Source of the DNA: Sabellastarte sp. h YS-2021
Lineage: Eukaryota > Annelida > Polychaeta > Sabellida > Sabellidae
NCBI GenBank assembly: GCA_964017235.1
Contig: OZ024930.1
Coordinates: forward strand, 29,950,614-30,014,613
Direction of reading: 5' to 3'
DNA length: 64,000 bases
Under the pieces are notes generated by a model. The model was not told the DNA's origin and ran no database searches. It saw nothing but the letters and a program-made list of their open reading frames with translations. The first letter of the stretch is position 1, and every line of letters starts with the position of its first letter. The position numbers and the translations under genes were made by a program. This document shows positions 12,336-24,050 of the stretch, piece after piece.

Positions 12336-13016
12336 GACCAGAGTGACTTCAGCTCTTATCTGCAATAGGGACCTTTGACTTAAAAAGATATAATTAGGGA
12401 GCAATTATTACCATGTAGCTACAGTTAAACTAAAACCTTTAACTGAGCCCTGAATAATCCTGTTGTTTTAATGTAATGATTAGTTTGTGATTGCTCTATG
12501 GCCAGACAATAACAGAAGTTAAATGCAATTAATGGTTACACCCCAAAACCAATCCACATGAAAGTAATGGCTTCCCCTTGACCTTGTGTTTTCTCAAAAG
12601 TAGGTATTCCTTTGATGACAATTTATTTAATTACTCTTTAAGTTATCACTTGATTGGATTTCCCCTGTTATTATGGATTCAAAGAAAAGACCTTTAATTA
12701 CAACATTTGGTTGGACTAAGACTGTTTTTAACCATGCCATTGTAAACTTGCCATGATCATTTTGAAATGGGCAATGGTTTCAAATGGAAAGTAACATATG
12801 TACACATAATACCATTGACCCTTGATGGCATTTTTGTGTGTAAAATATATTTATTAATTATATTTCTTATATCAATGTATATTTTTTTTAAAAACCATTT
12901 AAGTTTATTTTTTGTAAAACGAGGAATCATGTTGCTTTTTGCTCCAGTTGTTTCAACATAAATAGCCCAGCAGGAAAGAAACAAAGGCTTGAGGCTAAGC
13001 TATTAAATAAGCTCAC

Positions 13017-13140
13017 AGTTCAACAGCCAGGGTCATACTGAAGCAAGACCCACAACATTGCTGCTTGTGGCAGTCACACCCACACAGAGATAACTGCCTG
13101 TGATTAGATGCCAAACTTACTGACCCTTTCGGCCACTGAG
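13017..13140 (-). mobile_element. tRNA-derived SINE-2 fragment
   Basis: On the minus strand it has a tRNA-like head (CAGTGGCCGAAAGGGTCAG), then GCATCTAATCACAGGCAG, and a 3' part ending ATGACCCTGGCTGTTGAAC. It aligns block for block with 13310-13455 and 59207-59342. Confidence 0.75.
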
Positions 13141-13309
13141 CATTCTCAATGGTTAATAAATTTGGCATTTGATCAGTATGTTTCCATCTCTCTAGTTGTG
13201 GGTTCTAGCCAAACTTATGGGAACACGTGTGACTCACTGATATAACCTCAGTAGTTGAGATGAACTTATAAAATCCAAGTTTGACTCTTCCTTTTTTAAG
13301 TAAGTTCAA

Positions 13310-13455
13310 AGTTGGGGTTTTTTATGTCCCGTTCAACAGCCAGGGTCATATTTGGACAAGTCCTCAGCATTGTCACTTGTGGGGTCAAACCCAAACAGAG
13401 GTGACAGCCTGTGATTAGATTCCAAACTTGCTATCCACTAGGCCACTAGGAACCT
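13310..13455 (-). mobile_element. tRNA-derived SINE-2 copy
   Basis: On the minus strand: GTGGCCTAGTGGATAGCAAG (A-box region), TCTAATCACAGGCTGTCACC, ATGACCCTGGCTGTTGAACG and GGACATAAAAAACCCCAAC. The last block resembles the 3' tail of SINE-1, suggesting use of the same LINE machinery. Confidence 0.8.
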
Positions 13456-13854
13456 CTAGTTAGAGGATGTAAGAGACATATTGGGTCAGCCATTCACACT
13501 TTTATGGTAATAAGGTGTAAAAACCACTGGCAATAGAATCATGATACACACCATGGTTATTTTATTATTGTAAACAAGTGTGGTTAAAAGTGGCTATTAA
13601 TTATTCTCATATGGAAATACCAAGTGTGCACAGGGGTGTTCAAACACTTAGAATTGTGTCAAGAGGTAACCTGTACCATATTAGAGTTTTACTAACAGGC
13701 TAATAAATACCTGTTGAATCTACCATTGTGTTTAAAATATGCACTACTTTTAATTAACACTCTATTTTCCTCCAGATAGCATGGTTATATTAGTTATTTG
13801 GGCTTGTTAATATCAATGCAGGTTGCTTTCTTTTTCATTACCTGTGCATGCCAA

Positions 13855-14180
13855 GAAGATTATGTTTTAGGATGCATTTGTTTGTCTGTTTGTCTGAGTT
13901 CACAATTATTCCAAAACTAATGAACATATTTTTATGAAATTTTTTACGTGGGTAGGGCCTCACCATAGGAAGGACTGATTACATTTTTAGAAAAAATCTG
14001 GATTATATTCTGGACACAAAAACACGTCAACTTTTCAACAGTCCCACTTTTAATATTTTGGGTTTGTAGTTTAGCTTAATCCAAAAGTAATTTAAAGAAC
14101 AATATTTGGATGAAATTACAATATGGAGATACTCCGCTGTCTCAGAGGAGGTCTTTGCTCTAGGAATGCTTTTTACTTAA
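13855..14180 (+). repeat. Dispersed repeat family R7, copy 4
   Basis: It contains GTTTGTCTGTTTGTCTGAGT, TTTACGTGGGTAGGGCCTCA and ATCTGGATTATATTCTGGAC, and it ends with CAGAGGAGGTCTTTGCTCTA-type sequence. Confidence 0.75.
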
Positions 14181-15884
14181 AAGATGCATAGTCATAACAA
14201 GCTTCTTGAAATGACCAATGAACATAAAGTTTACAAGCAATATTTCAACATCAGTGATTCTGACTGGTTAGTTGCAGACGAATTTATTGGTAATTCAGCG
14301 CACACTGGTGAACAGCAAAATCAGAGAGTAACTGATTTAAGCAAATTTTAAGCAATCTGACTTAATGATAGCAAGGTTTAACAAAATGTAAGCTATAAAT
14401 GGATTAGTTGTGCATCGATTTTAAGGCACAGAATTTAAGCACAACTAACACTATTGCTCATTGGAAGAAAATGGTTTTAAACAAAATTGGCCAAGTAGAG
14501 ACTTAATTCTGAAGTTTTTAGACATGCAAATGTATTTGCTGACAAACTGCTAAGAAAAATCTGTCCCCAAAGGCATGTAGTCATCTACGATAATCATTAT
14601 ATTGTGCCTGAATGTGGAGAGCTCAATACCCTTGACAAACTTAGCCACTTTGTGCCACAAACTCAGCCCCTTTAAAATATATATATTTAATCTAGGTGTA
14701 TAGTAATTATTCAGTTCGAATAAATTTATTAGAACATAAAATTTATGTATTTATAGAGATGTTTGTTTCTTTTTAGAGATACTCCATAATTTGTTCCTTT
14801 TATTTTTCCACTTTTTACCACAAATCAAAGTTATTTGTTAGTTTGGCTAATTTTTTTTCCTATTTCTTTAAAACAACTCAGCATGTGTTACTGGTTTCAA
14901 TTTGTTTTGTTTACTCAGTTATATTACAGAGTTTGTAAGAAATAGGGTTTTAGCTTGGAATAAAATGGGCCCAGTTTATTTTTGCAGGCCAAGTTTTTGG
15001 GGTCCAAGTTTGTAAATGGTCCCAGCTGACTATAAAACTTTTGTGTCCTCTACAAGAAAGTGCTAAAAGTCATTGACATAATATCATTATGTACACATAC
15101 ACTAACACTTAACATAATGTGCTCATTCAAAACACAATAGTTAATAAAAGCAAATTTAAAGAATTGCGGTCATGCTCTTAGGATAAATTCAAATCATAAA
15201 TAAATCCTTGTTTTCTTTGTTTATTTTGTAACTATGTTAACCTATGTTACATTTACTTAGCAAAACCACACAATAAATAATTTAAGTCCATGAAAAGGTT
15301 TCGTTTTAAGCACAATGAACAAATTCAAAATAATACCAAGACATACCTATTCAAATATAACAAGCGATTTAGTGCCATGACTAAAATATAATCAACTATA
15401 TATTTTATATGATTTTACAACTTACCAAATTTAGCTGAAATCTGACTAATAAATTAATTAATTTTTTGTAGTACAGATGATCACAGCAAAGAATTATCAT
15501 TAGTTACCATGTCAAAAGTCAACAAATGATATCATGATTAATTTAAGTCCAGCTCTTATTTTCCTGTGCTTCCATGAAAGCTGAATGGTCACTTTAATTC
15601 TCATTCATCTGTTAGTCAAAGTTGTGGGTTTTTGTCTCTTCTACAACTAAAGTCACATCAGAACAGATTGGTTGTATATCAACCCACATGTAGCCATTAG
15701 CTAGATTTGAACACAAGATTACACAGACATACACTTAAAATATTGACGAGGTCATACCTAAATATCTTAATTTACACTCGGTGCAATTTTCTAAAACTAG
15801 TTTATTATAATTATGAAAATCCTGTACAATACACAGAATCTTCACTATTAACTCTGTAAAAAAAAACCTTTGGTGACATTAACG
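14181..15884. other. No supported gene; AT-rich
   Basis: No open frame with splice signals. A weak B-box-like TTCAAATCTAG (minus, near 15705) may be a SINE relic. Confidence 0.4.
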
Positions 15885-16130
15885 CTCTCTTAAGTTCCCA
15901 TGGGCTTTGTGACCATTTGCAAAAGTTGGGATGGGTGCTAACAACAACAAAAACCAGCCGGGTGTTTGCCATAAAACAACCCGAATTCGGTTCCTTGCAT
16001 TTTAGCATATACCAACTGGAAGTAAAATATGTGGTTGGTAAACAAATCTCTGCAAAATAAAATGTCAAATAGCTAACAAAATAAGGACAATTTTGTTGAA
16101 AATGGATATAAAATAATAAAATTAGCCAAA
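15885..16130 (+). repeat. Dispersed repeat with CCCATGGGC start, copy 1
   Basis: Shared blocks are TTCCCATGGGC, CAAAAGTTGGGATGGGTG, ACAACAA.AAAAAC and, further on, ACAAAATAAGGACAATTTTG. Relatives are at 47465-47700 and 48605-48800. A 138-codon minus frame crossing this repeat (16227-15811) is AT-rich, without splice or domain support, and is not called a gene. Confidence 0.65.
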
Positions 16131-16798
16131 TTATTGGGTTTTTATGGAGAAAGTTTACCTCAAAACGCCATATTAGCAAATTTATCGGCAATAACATAAG
16201 ATTGGGGAGAGGCTTTTTTGAAAACAATGAGCGGTACAGAGCGCGAAGATGGTAGTCTAAGTTTCACTTAGAGATTTAGATCAGTGACAAACCTGCCTTT
16301 GCAATCCAAAAATAGATCTTAATGACCTTAATGATTACTGCATGCACAAAATTTAAAAAGAGTCAAATGTGTACTGCTTGTTTTGGCTTTATGTGTATTG
16401 ACTGGAGCACAGAATTGTAATTTCCACTTGTTAACATAAATAAGGGTATGGTCTTTTGATAAATCATAAAATGGAAACAGTTGACAAAACATAAATGTAA
16501 TTTACCCGAAAATATCTTTCAGCAGATGATTTATAAAAGGGCATAATGAAATTTATGGTGCCGAATTGGTACACAACCAATTAAAATACAGATTACAATG
16601 CACTGGTTTAGTATCGCTCACCAAGACTGGCTACAGGCTGAAGTAACTGTTTAGTATATATGGCTTGCCTCAATATTTCACCAATTTAAGTCATGTGCCA
16701 AATCACTAAGCCAAGTTGTACATCCATTTGGCAAACCTATAATTGATAGAGGTCTACTAGCTTATTTGAATTGACCTGCACATGAACAGTACACATAC

Positions 16799-16926
16799 CT
16801 GCGTCTCCTTTGATTTCTTTGTATTTGGAAACTGTTGCTTCTTCTCAACCACTTCTTGAACCCCCCACCAAACTTAGATGGTACATCATCAGGATCCAAA
16901 TCCATATCTGGGTCATACGAAGCCAT
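16799..16926 (-). CDS. Putative first coding exon of unrecognised gene
   Basis: On the minus strand an ATG at 16926 opens 42 codons plus 2 nt, ending CGCAG|GTATGTG, a strong splice donor at 16798-16797. The peptide begins MASYDPDMDLDPDDVPSKFG, an acidic stretch. A glycine-rich turn follows, then a basic aromatic segment (GFKKWLRRSNSFQ) and an arginine-rich end. There is no transmembrane segment. I do not recognise the family. The exon ends with a 2-nt overhang, the same phase as the large exon at 34823-33827 upstream on the same strand, so both could join one downstream exon. That would make this an alternative first exon driven by an internal promoter, or else the start of a separate gene. 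No downstream exon was found between here and position 1. The call rests on splice signal and composition only. Confidence 0.5.
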
Positions 16927-16929
16927 CAC

Positions 16930-18454
16930 TAAGTTGATACTATGTTATGCAAAGTTTTTGTAGCTTAATGCCTGACTAAAACTACTCTATCAGCACAGAC
17001 AATGAATATTCATGTATTCCAAAGACTCAGTTATTTTCCCAGGTGTGCATTTTATCCTCATTAGTAAACCACTTAAATAAATAAGTAATAATTTTTTTCT
17101 TAATACATATTCATGTGGGATGTTTATTTATCCATAAACTATGTAATTAAACTACTCATAAAACTTATCTCAACGTTATAATATGTTAAAATGTATGGCA
17201 TAAAAGGTCAACATGTTATGTAGTTTGACAATACACATGACTCTGGTGTCTGTACCCTCTGTCCTGTTTGGCAGATAGATTTTTAGGCTTCTTTTGAGCC
17301 TTCTATAGTCTTTAAAATGCTATGACCAGATTAAAAGTAACTGTATAATAATCCATAATACATAACAATGCTGGTCATGTATATAACTTTGATGTATATC
17401 GTATTACATATTATACAGAAAATAAAGACTCCTATTTTACTTCACTGATACTCTATCAATATATGGTACTCTGATAAAAGATGGAATTTGACAATTCCAG
17501 TGTCACATTTTATATTAAAGTGCAAAAATATCCAAGCTAATTTCTAAAAGGTCATCTATTACTTCTTTTTCAATATAATATATCAACACAACATTATTTG
17601 CGGTTACGGATTTGACAAAAGTCATGTTCATGATTCTACATCTATGAGAAGTTATGAACATACTACTTATTTTTTATACTAATAAGACTGAGGGATTTAT
17701 GTAGTTTATTATGCTTACTAAAAACCTCCTTTATTATGAGATATTGGAAAAATATAGTTCATAAGGTGAGCAATAGCCTTACTTTGGCTCACATTTTCAT
17801 TCTTTTAACTGTATCAATAATCTCACAGTAATTACACAAAATTATTTGCAATAAATTACAGTATACCAGTAATATAAATGGCTGGGCTAACTGTACCTTA
17901 TGCACTGGTCACACTTTCCAGGTAAGACATTCTTATGTACCAACATTTGGAAATGTAACTTTACAAAACTGTAACATTCAGAAAAGTAATTTTACAAAAC
18001 TGCAAAAAGTATGACAAATTAAACTTCTCTTTTGTTTACACACTGATCTTATCTGATCCTTTATACTGTGCCAAAATGTATTTAGCTGTTGAAAGGGACA
18101 CTGAACTACAATTTTTAGCAATAAATATAAACACTTTAGCCTACAAGAAGGCCAGGTTAATGAACAACCTACTCTAGTGTTTTTGCTAATGGATTTTGAT
18201 AAATCTGAGCAGAAATCTCTGTTTATATACTCAATAGCTCACTATATGAAATAATCATTATTCAAATACTTCAATTATCCACACAATATGGGTTATGTTA
18301 TCCACATACATGTAGTATATACTTAAATTCAAGGAAGGTATTGTTACAATGTCAGATCCAGTTCTGGTAGATTATCAATCATGTCTAGAGATTTATTAAA
18401 AGACCCACAAAACTAGTTTTCATTTTGGTTCCCTCTTTATAGGTATAGCAGGGA
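16930..18454. other. No supported gene; would hold the promoter of the exon at 16926
   Basis: AT-rich. I see no clear TATA or CCAAT arrangement immediately upstream of the ATG, and no repeat structure. Confidence 0.4.
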
Positions 18455-18715
18455 GCTATGGTGGTGTGGTGGTTACACACTTGCCTCCTCCTCTGAGATC
18501 AGAGTTCAAATCTCGGTCCAACCTCAAGTGGGAAAGCTGGTGGTTGCTTGACATTGGTTGGTAGTGTACAGTACAGAACCTTGACCAACTGTATTCACTT
18601 GATCCTGTGCCCCTCTAGTGTCCCTCCATCACAATATAACCAATACAAAGGTAATAATTATCACTTTAAATAAACAATAAACAAACAAATAAATAAACAA
18701 ATAAATAATAAAACT
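18455..18715 (+). mobile_element. tRNA-derived SINE-1 copy
   Basis: Head: GGTGGTGTGGTGGTTACACA (A-box region) and CAGAGTTCAAATCTCGG (B box). The body is CAAGTGGGAAAGCTGGTGG and the tail is an (AAATAAAC)n run ending near 18713. It abuts an L2-like tail, so it may have inserted into, or next to, that LINE fragment. Confidence 0.85.
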
Positions 18716-18718
18716 ACA

Positions 18719-18868
18719 GCATATCTAGCATTCTCCTTGGTGCTTGACCCTTATTCTGTCTTTGGATACTGAAATTTTGTCAACTGCTTTTTTGGTTTTG
18801 TTGCACCTTACAGTCCTCTTGTATGGGGAGATTAAGTGCTACAAAAGTCCAATTAGAATTAGAATCTG
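18719..18868 (+). mobile_element. L2-like LINE 3' UTR fragment
   Basis: It aligns with 26012-26180 downstream of the reverse transcriptase ORF. Both have TTCTCC.TGGTG.TTGACCC, a TTTTGTTGCACCTTA-type block and GGGGAGATTAAGTGCTA, followed by AAAAGTCCAATTAGAATTAG. Confidence 0.9.
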
Positions 18869-19002
18869 TATAGGGCTGTATGACATTGAAGGATCCTAGA
18901 CTCTAATGAAGATCAGTAGTACTCTTCCCATTTGAAAGACAAAAATCAGTCTGGCAATCCAAATGTATGTGCATTTAGATTTGGATTAATTTTCTGTTTT
19001 AC

Positions 19003-19206
19003 ATCGCGTTCAACAGCCAGGGTCACGAGTAGTTTACGGGTGGAGGAACCGGTGAATACTAGTTGGTCAAGATTATGGACTATAAACCACCAGGCATCAA
19101 ACAAGTAACTACCAACTTTCCAACATGAAGCACCTGGGCCACAAGATTCAAACTGGCAACCTCAGAGTTTGAAGGCGAGCACTCTAACCATGACACCACT
19201 GAGCCC
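19003..19206 (-). mobile_element. Mosaic SINE: SINE-1-like body with SINE-2-like tail
   Basis: On the minus strand: tRNA-like head CAGTGGTGTCATGGTTAGAG, then GCCAGTTTGAATCTTG (B box). The body is TGGAAAGTTGGTAGTTACTT, as in SINE-1. The end is GTGACCCTGGCTGTTGAACG, as in SINE-2. It links the two families. Confidence 0.8.
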
Positions 19207-19274
19207 CGAAAAAGATATGTAAAGATCTATGATATATATAGCACAGTTATCATGCCTTAATGCATTACATCTTA

Positions 19275-19954
19275 TGCCCCTGTTCCACCAAAGGATTAAA
19301 CCCCGATTCTTCCTGGGACCCTTAATCCTTGAGAGTCGGTGAAAAAAACATGAATAATGGGTGGGGCAATGGAATCCTGATCCAGGTCTGGGATCAAAAC
19401 CAGATCGTCCCCAGGAAACCTCAGACCTCCTCAGACAACTCACGATCATTCCCGGACTAAGAGGCGATTAAACCGCGATTGTGATAGGATTCAACACTGA
19501 TCCTGTCTGGGACATACCCACTGGGTCTCAGACTGGTCTGAGACTTCCTCAGACTTCCAGGGACTAATAACAGATTTCCTCAGACAGCTATGGCCGATTT
19601 TTGTTTTTTCTTTTACATAGGGGGTCGGGTATAGATCTGGGATTACATCTAGAACTACTGGGACTAATACAAATCTGACCTGGCTTTAAGAGTCCCAGGA
19701 AGTCTCAGACAATCCAAGATTGTGTAAATTTGGGTCTGGGGAGGTCTCAGAAAGTCTGAGACTGGAATATTTGTGGGTAGGGGCAAATGAGGATCGGTTA
19801 CAGTCATGAAAAATATCAAACATGTTTGATTTTGAAACAGACCCCAACAGATCCAAACAGACTCAAGCAGATTGTCTGGGACTCCACATTTTTAGAAAAC
19901 AGATCCCCAAAATACCTTAATCGGGAGCCTTAGTCGTGTGGTGGAACAGGAGCA
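19275..19954 (+). mobile_element. PIF/Harbinger-like MITE, copy 1
   Basis: The left TIR is TGCCCCTGTTCCACCAAAGG and the right end is the inverse of TGCTCCTGTTCCACCACACG. TTA flanks both sides (19272-19274 and 19955-19957). The interior has many CTCAGAC / GTCTGAGA short repeats and no transposase. The copy at 35199-35927 is the same family in inverted orientation. Confidence 0.8.
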
Positions 19955-19975
19955 TTACTCTTATTGAACAGGTTC

Positions 19976-20040
19976 TTGGGATTGTGACACCTTACAGTCT
20001 GTCAAATGATGGAGATTAAGTGACATAAAAGTTCATATTA
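19976..20040 (+). mobile_element. Degenerate L2-like LINE tail
   Basis: GGGATTGTGACACCTTACAG, then GGAGATTAAGTGACATAAAA and GTTCATATTAGG. It follows the same block order as the L2-like 3' UTR but is more diverged. Confidence 0.6.
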
Positions 20041-20324
20041 GGTTACAGTGGATTGAAATAAAATTTCAGTACTTCATATAAATAGTGCATTTGACCCCAG
20101 ACCTGTAATTTAGACACTCACGGCAAAGTTAGACTTATTTAGTAGAAGTACATTTTATAACCTTATAAATATAAAATCTGTACCACATTTCAGACAGCCT
20201 TTAGTTATCAAATTGCACCTCAAATCCTTTAAAGATCTGATGAGGATAGTAAAATGGCCATAATAAACATATTTATATTCTGTGAATTATAAAAGAAGGT
20301 TTTCTATATTTTTTAGCTAAGCTT

Positions 20325-20423
20325 GGCAACTACCAGCTTTCCCACTTGAGGCTGTGCCGGGAACCGAACCCCGGCCTCAGAGGTGAAAGGTGAGAGTGTT
20401 ACCACTCTGCCACCATGGCCCCC
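20325..20423 (-). mobile_element. SINE-1 tRNA-related head
   Basis: On the minus strand: GGGGCCATGGTGGCAGAGTG (A box region), TAACACTCTCACC, GGGGTTCGGTTCCCGG (B box) and CAAGTGGGAAAGCTGGTAGT. Only the 5' part is preserved. Confidence 0.85.
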
Positions 20424-21257
20424 TAGTATTTGTGTAATTCTGCTGACAAATAGGCAAATAAATAACAAGCAGACTAATAAACAGTCATGAATTTAATAGC
20501 TTCTTGTTTGAGGCAATGGTTGTGCATGTTTCATGTAAATGAGTGTAAATTTCATTTGAGTAAAATATGCTTTTACAGAAACACACAAGTTAAAAATATA
20601 GTTTACACAGAGATAGTCATCTTATTAACCTTTTTGAATCCATTTCAATGCCCAATAATACAATTTCTAATTGAAAGCAGCACATTAAATAAGCACATAA
20701 CCAATCAATACACAGTTTACAAATCATAACTTTTGTATCATTGATTATGACTGGTTATAGTTTCAATAGATGGTATACTCATTTTACCAATTTGAGGCAT
20801 GCGCAAAAACTTACAAAGCAGTACAGTAGAAGACCTTGTGTGTATATTGAAAAAGTAAACATTTTGTCACCATGGAAAGGCTAAACTCCATTTCATACAA
20901 AAACTGGTATTACATCAAACTGTTCAGTAAAATAGGCTCTTATTAGCATGAATACTGACACCTGTATCAGATTAAAAATGAAAATTAATAGCTTTAATTT
21001 TCTTGTCCTAAATTAAACACAGATTCTGTATCTGAATCTCATTATTATTCCATTATTTATTTTCACTGTGTCACACATTTTATTTTCAACTGGACTGAAA
21101 ATTCTTATAAAACACAAATAAATCATTTGCCAGAACAAGCAAATGCCCTTTTTGTACCAAACATGTACCTAGTTACCTCTTTTCTTTTAAACAAGCATCA
21201 TTCACAACATGTTAGGCCCAGTTCACAAATCTCCAAACATGCCTTCATTTCGCCATA

Positions 21258-21350
21258 AGCTTGTGACACCAAAATAAGATACACACCCCTCCTACTTCTG
21301 AGATCAGAGTTCACATTCTGTCCCAACCTCAACTGGGGAAGGGTTTACCC
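21258..21350 (+). mobile_element. Diverged SINE-1 fragment
   Basis: CTCCTACTTCTGAGATCAGA, then CCCAACCTCAACTGGGGAAG. It resembles the 18455 copy, but the B box is degraded. Confidence 0.45.
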
Positions 21351-22004
21351 ACTTTCATGTTCACTGTGTTCTGTGTCTGGCGACTATATTCACAAGAAAG
21401 GAAATAAACTGAGCCAAAAATTTTAAAAGATTAAAGTTTACAAACATTGGCTCAGCCAATCTTTGGCTTATAAAAATTTGCATTCACAAAGTTAGGCTGA
21501 GTTTTGGATTAATTGCAGAAAATTCAACAATGTTTAATTTAAATTTAATCCACACTGACAGATCAACCCAACGTTAAGCCAAAAATGAGCTCAACTTTGC
21601 CGTGAATATCAACTTTAGTCGTAAACTATGTTTTCGATTAATTTGAGTTACTTTTTGACTGACGTTTTGCAAATCCTTTTTTCTGAGTATGGCCCCTTGG
21701 TTCGTATTCATCAACATTTTTTATTCCAAAGACTTGCATGCACCCCAATGAACAAAGTATGAATAGATTCGCTCAAGGAAGTGATACATACCGCAATATT
21801 AATCATTTTTAAACTACACGATAGTTAAAATCTTTACAAGTGCAGTTCTTTGGTATATGTTTTTGATACCCACTTTTTAATAAATTTTTTAAATTCTTGA
21901 GAATGAAATTTTTGTGTCAGCTTATACCGTATCGTTGTTGCTTAGAGACATTAGTACATCACAGCAATTGTGACTTTGTAACTGTATTGTCTTCTGTGTC
22001 TTCT

Positions 22005-23712
22005 AGGGCCATATACTTCAACAATACTTGGGCTGTTCCTAGCTTGGATTCTGAGTCTTTCTCAAGCTTTTACTAACTTTGATCAAATTTGGCATTCATC
22101 AACATTCCTAACTCTAAGGTCACCTTCGATCTTTACTTAGATTCCAAATTATCTGCAGAGCTACCTTACATGATAAAATGGTTTTGAAATATGCAATTAT
22201 TGCGGGGAATCTTGTGTTTTATTGATATTAATCTGTGACACAATATTAAAATAGCATCAGAGATGCCCGTACCCCACAGCCTGGGGAAATAGTTTTCAAC
22301 ACCATGGCATATAGAAGTAGTGAAACAGTACAAAGACCGGAAGACTTTCAGCGCAGTGTCACTTATATAAAGCTCCAATGTTTAAGTAGAGAAAATAACA
22401 TCCAAGAGAAAGAAAATGTATGTAAAGATAAAATACTAAAACAATACAATTCAATAGCAAGATGACAGCATTAATCAGTAAACTAAAAAATATGAAGCTG
22501 TAAAATTTATTAATTGGAGAATAGCTGTCAATGGAAATAGCATAATTATGTAAAAGTGCATATAATAATCAGTTGCAGCCATCCATATATCATTGTCATA
22601 AGAGAAAAATGTCTCAAATATGGCAGCTGAACACACTTTGGCAGAGCAAAAAGGTCACACCATAATGCACACATACATTTACATACACCCCCTAACCAAT
22701 GTCCCTACCAAGTGTCAACCTTATGGAATCCAAGAAATAGCCCAGACAAGATTTTATAGGTCAAGGTCACTACGGCAAGGTCAAATCAAAGTTACACCAT
22801 GACGATGCACACCTACACCAATGTCCCTACCAAGTATCAACTAGCCACACCTTAGCGTTTCCAAGATATTGTCTGGACAAGATTTTAAAGGTCATGGTCA
22901 CTACTGCAAGGTCAAAGGTCAAATCAAAGTCACACCATGACAGGGTACACCTACACCCCCTAACCAATGTCCCTACCAAGTATCAACTTCCTACACCTTA
23001 CCATTTCCGAGATATAGCCCGGACAAGATTTTATAGGTCAAGGTCACTACAGCAAGGTCAAAGGGCAAATCAAGGTCACACCATGACACTGCACACCTAC
23101 CTTCTCTAACCAATGTCCCTACTAAGTATCAACTTCCTACACCTTACGGTTTCCAACATATAGCCCGGACAAGATTTTATAGGTCAAGGTCACTACGGCA
23201 AGGTCAAAGGTCAAATCAAGGTCACACTATGACATTGCACACCTAAACCTCCTAACCAATGACCCTACCAAGTATCAACTTCCTACACCTTACGGTTTCT
23301 GAGATACAGGCCGAACAAACTTTTTCCCGTCGCCCACCCACCCACCCATCGGGACACCATGGGTGAAAACAATAGCCCGACAGCCCTTAAGGGCTGTGGC
23401 GTAAAAACTGCATTTTCCCTCACGAAAATTAGCTTTTTCACCATTGTAACAAAGCAGACGATTCACTAAAGAAATAAGGACACCTTAAGTAAGAAATGTT
23501 GTGAAATATGACTCTTCCTAACTAAGATATACTGACCAGTACCAGTTTCAGTATAAAGTATAGGGAGTATTCCAAACTTATAACCTAAGTAATAGTTAGC
23601 AAATTAGAAGTTGAGAAATACCAAATCTAGGCAATACTTTGGTAAGTTGAAAACCATTCCTAACTTTGATTTAAGGTGGCCTTAGCAAAGTATTGTTGAA
23701 GAATACGGCCCA
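22005..23712. mobile_element. TIR element with GGCCATATACTTCAACAATA end, interrupted
   Basis: The left end reads GGGCCATATACTTCAACAAT. The right end is the inverse of GGGCCGTATTCTTCAACAAT. The unit holds a separate tandem-core element (22266-23405); without it, about 560 bp remains. No coding capacity. A related start (GTATTCATCAACATTT) occurs at 21702. No clear target duplication. Confidence 0.6.
22266..23405. mobile_element. Tandem-core TIR element (E family), copy 1
   Basis: The left end (CCGTACCCCACAGCC ... AAATAGTTTTCAACACCATG) is matched by the inverse of the right end (CATGGGTGAAAACAATAGCC ... GGGCTGTGGCG). Between them are about four ~140-bp units of the form CCAAGTATCAACTTCCTACA, CCTTA.GGTTTCCGAGATATA, GCCCGGACAAGATTTTATAG and GTCAAGGTCACTACGGCAAG, followed by AGGTCAAATCAAGGTCAC. 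The plan of flanks plus tandem core recalls pearl-type elements known in bivalves. That comparison is inference. Confidence 0.75.
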
Positions 23713-24050
23713 AAGCCTTAACAATTACTTTTATTCTCTAAACTGTCAAAGACAGCAATTACTTTTCTCAGAAACATTTCTAGGAAAAAGAATTTTTAAA
23801 TTCCTGAGAATTTTCAGAATTCTAAAAATAATGATGGCATATGGAAGATATTAATTGTGTACAAACCAGATAGGATAAACATTGTTGGTGAGCATGAAGG
23901 CATTCTTTGGTTGTGACAAAACTGCAGAGAAAATACTCTTCATGAAATTTTGAAAAACTTTTATTTTGATAAATTACTTTTTTGAGTTTTTTTTTAGAAA
24001 ATCCATATTTAAAAAAAACAGTCATTACAGTTAGAGTCTTTTATAAATAA

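Noticed and set aside
15811-16227. 138-codon minus frame
   Set aside because: It overlaps a dispersed repeat (15885-16130), is rich in Phe/Leu from AT-rich DNA, and has no splice signals.
20325-20423. Functional tRNA gene
   Set aside because: The A and B boxes are present, but the sequence continues into the SINE body and does not fold into a cloverleaf with an acceptor stem.
22266-23405. Helitron interpretation of the E element (3' palindrome)
   Set aside because: No TC start and no CTRR end were seen, and the ends match each other as inverted repeats.
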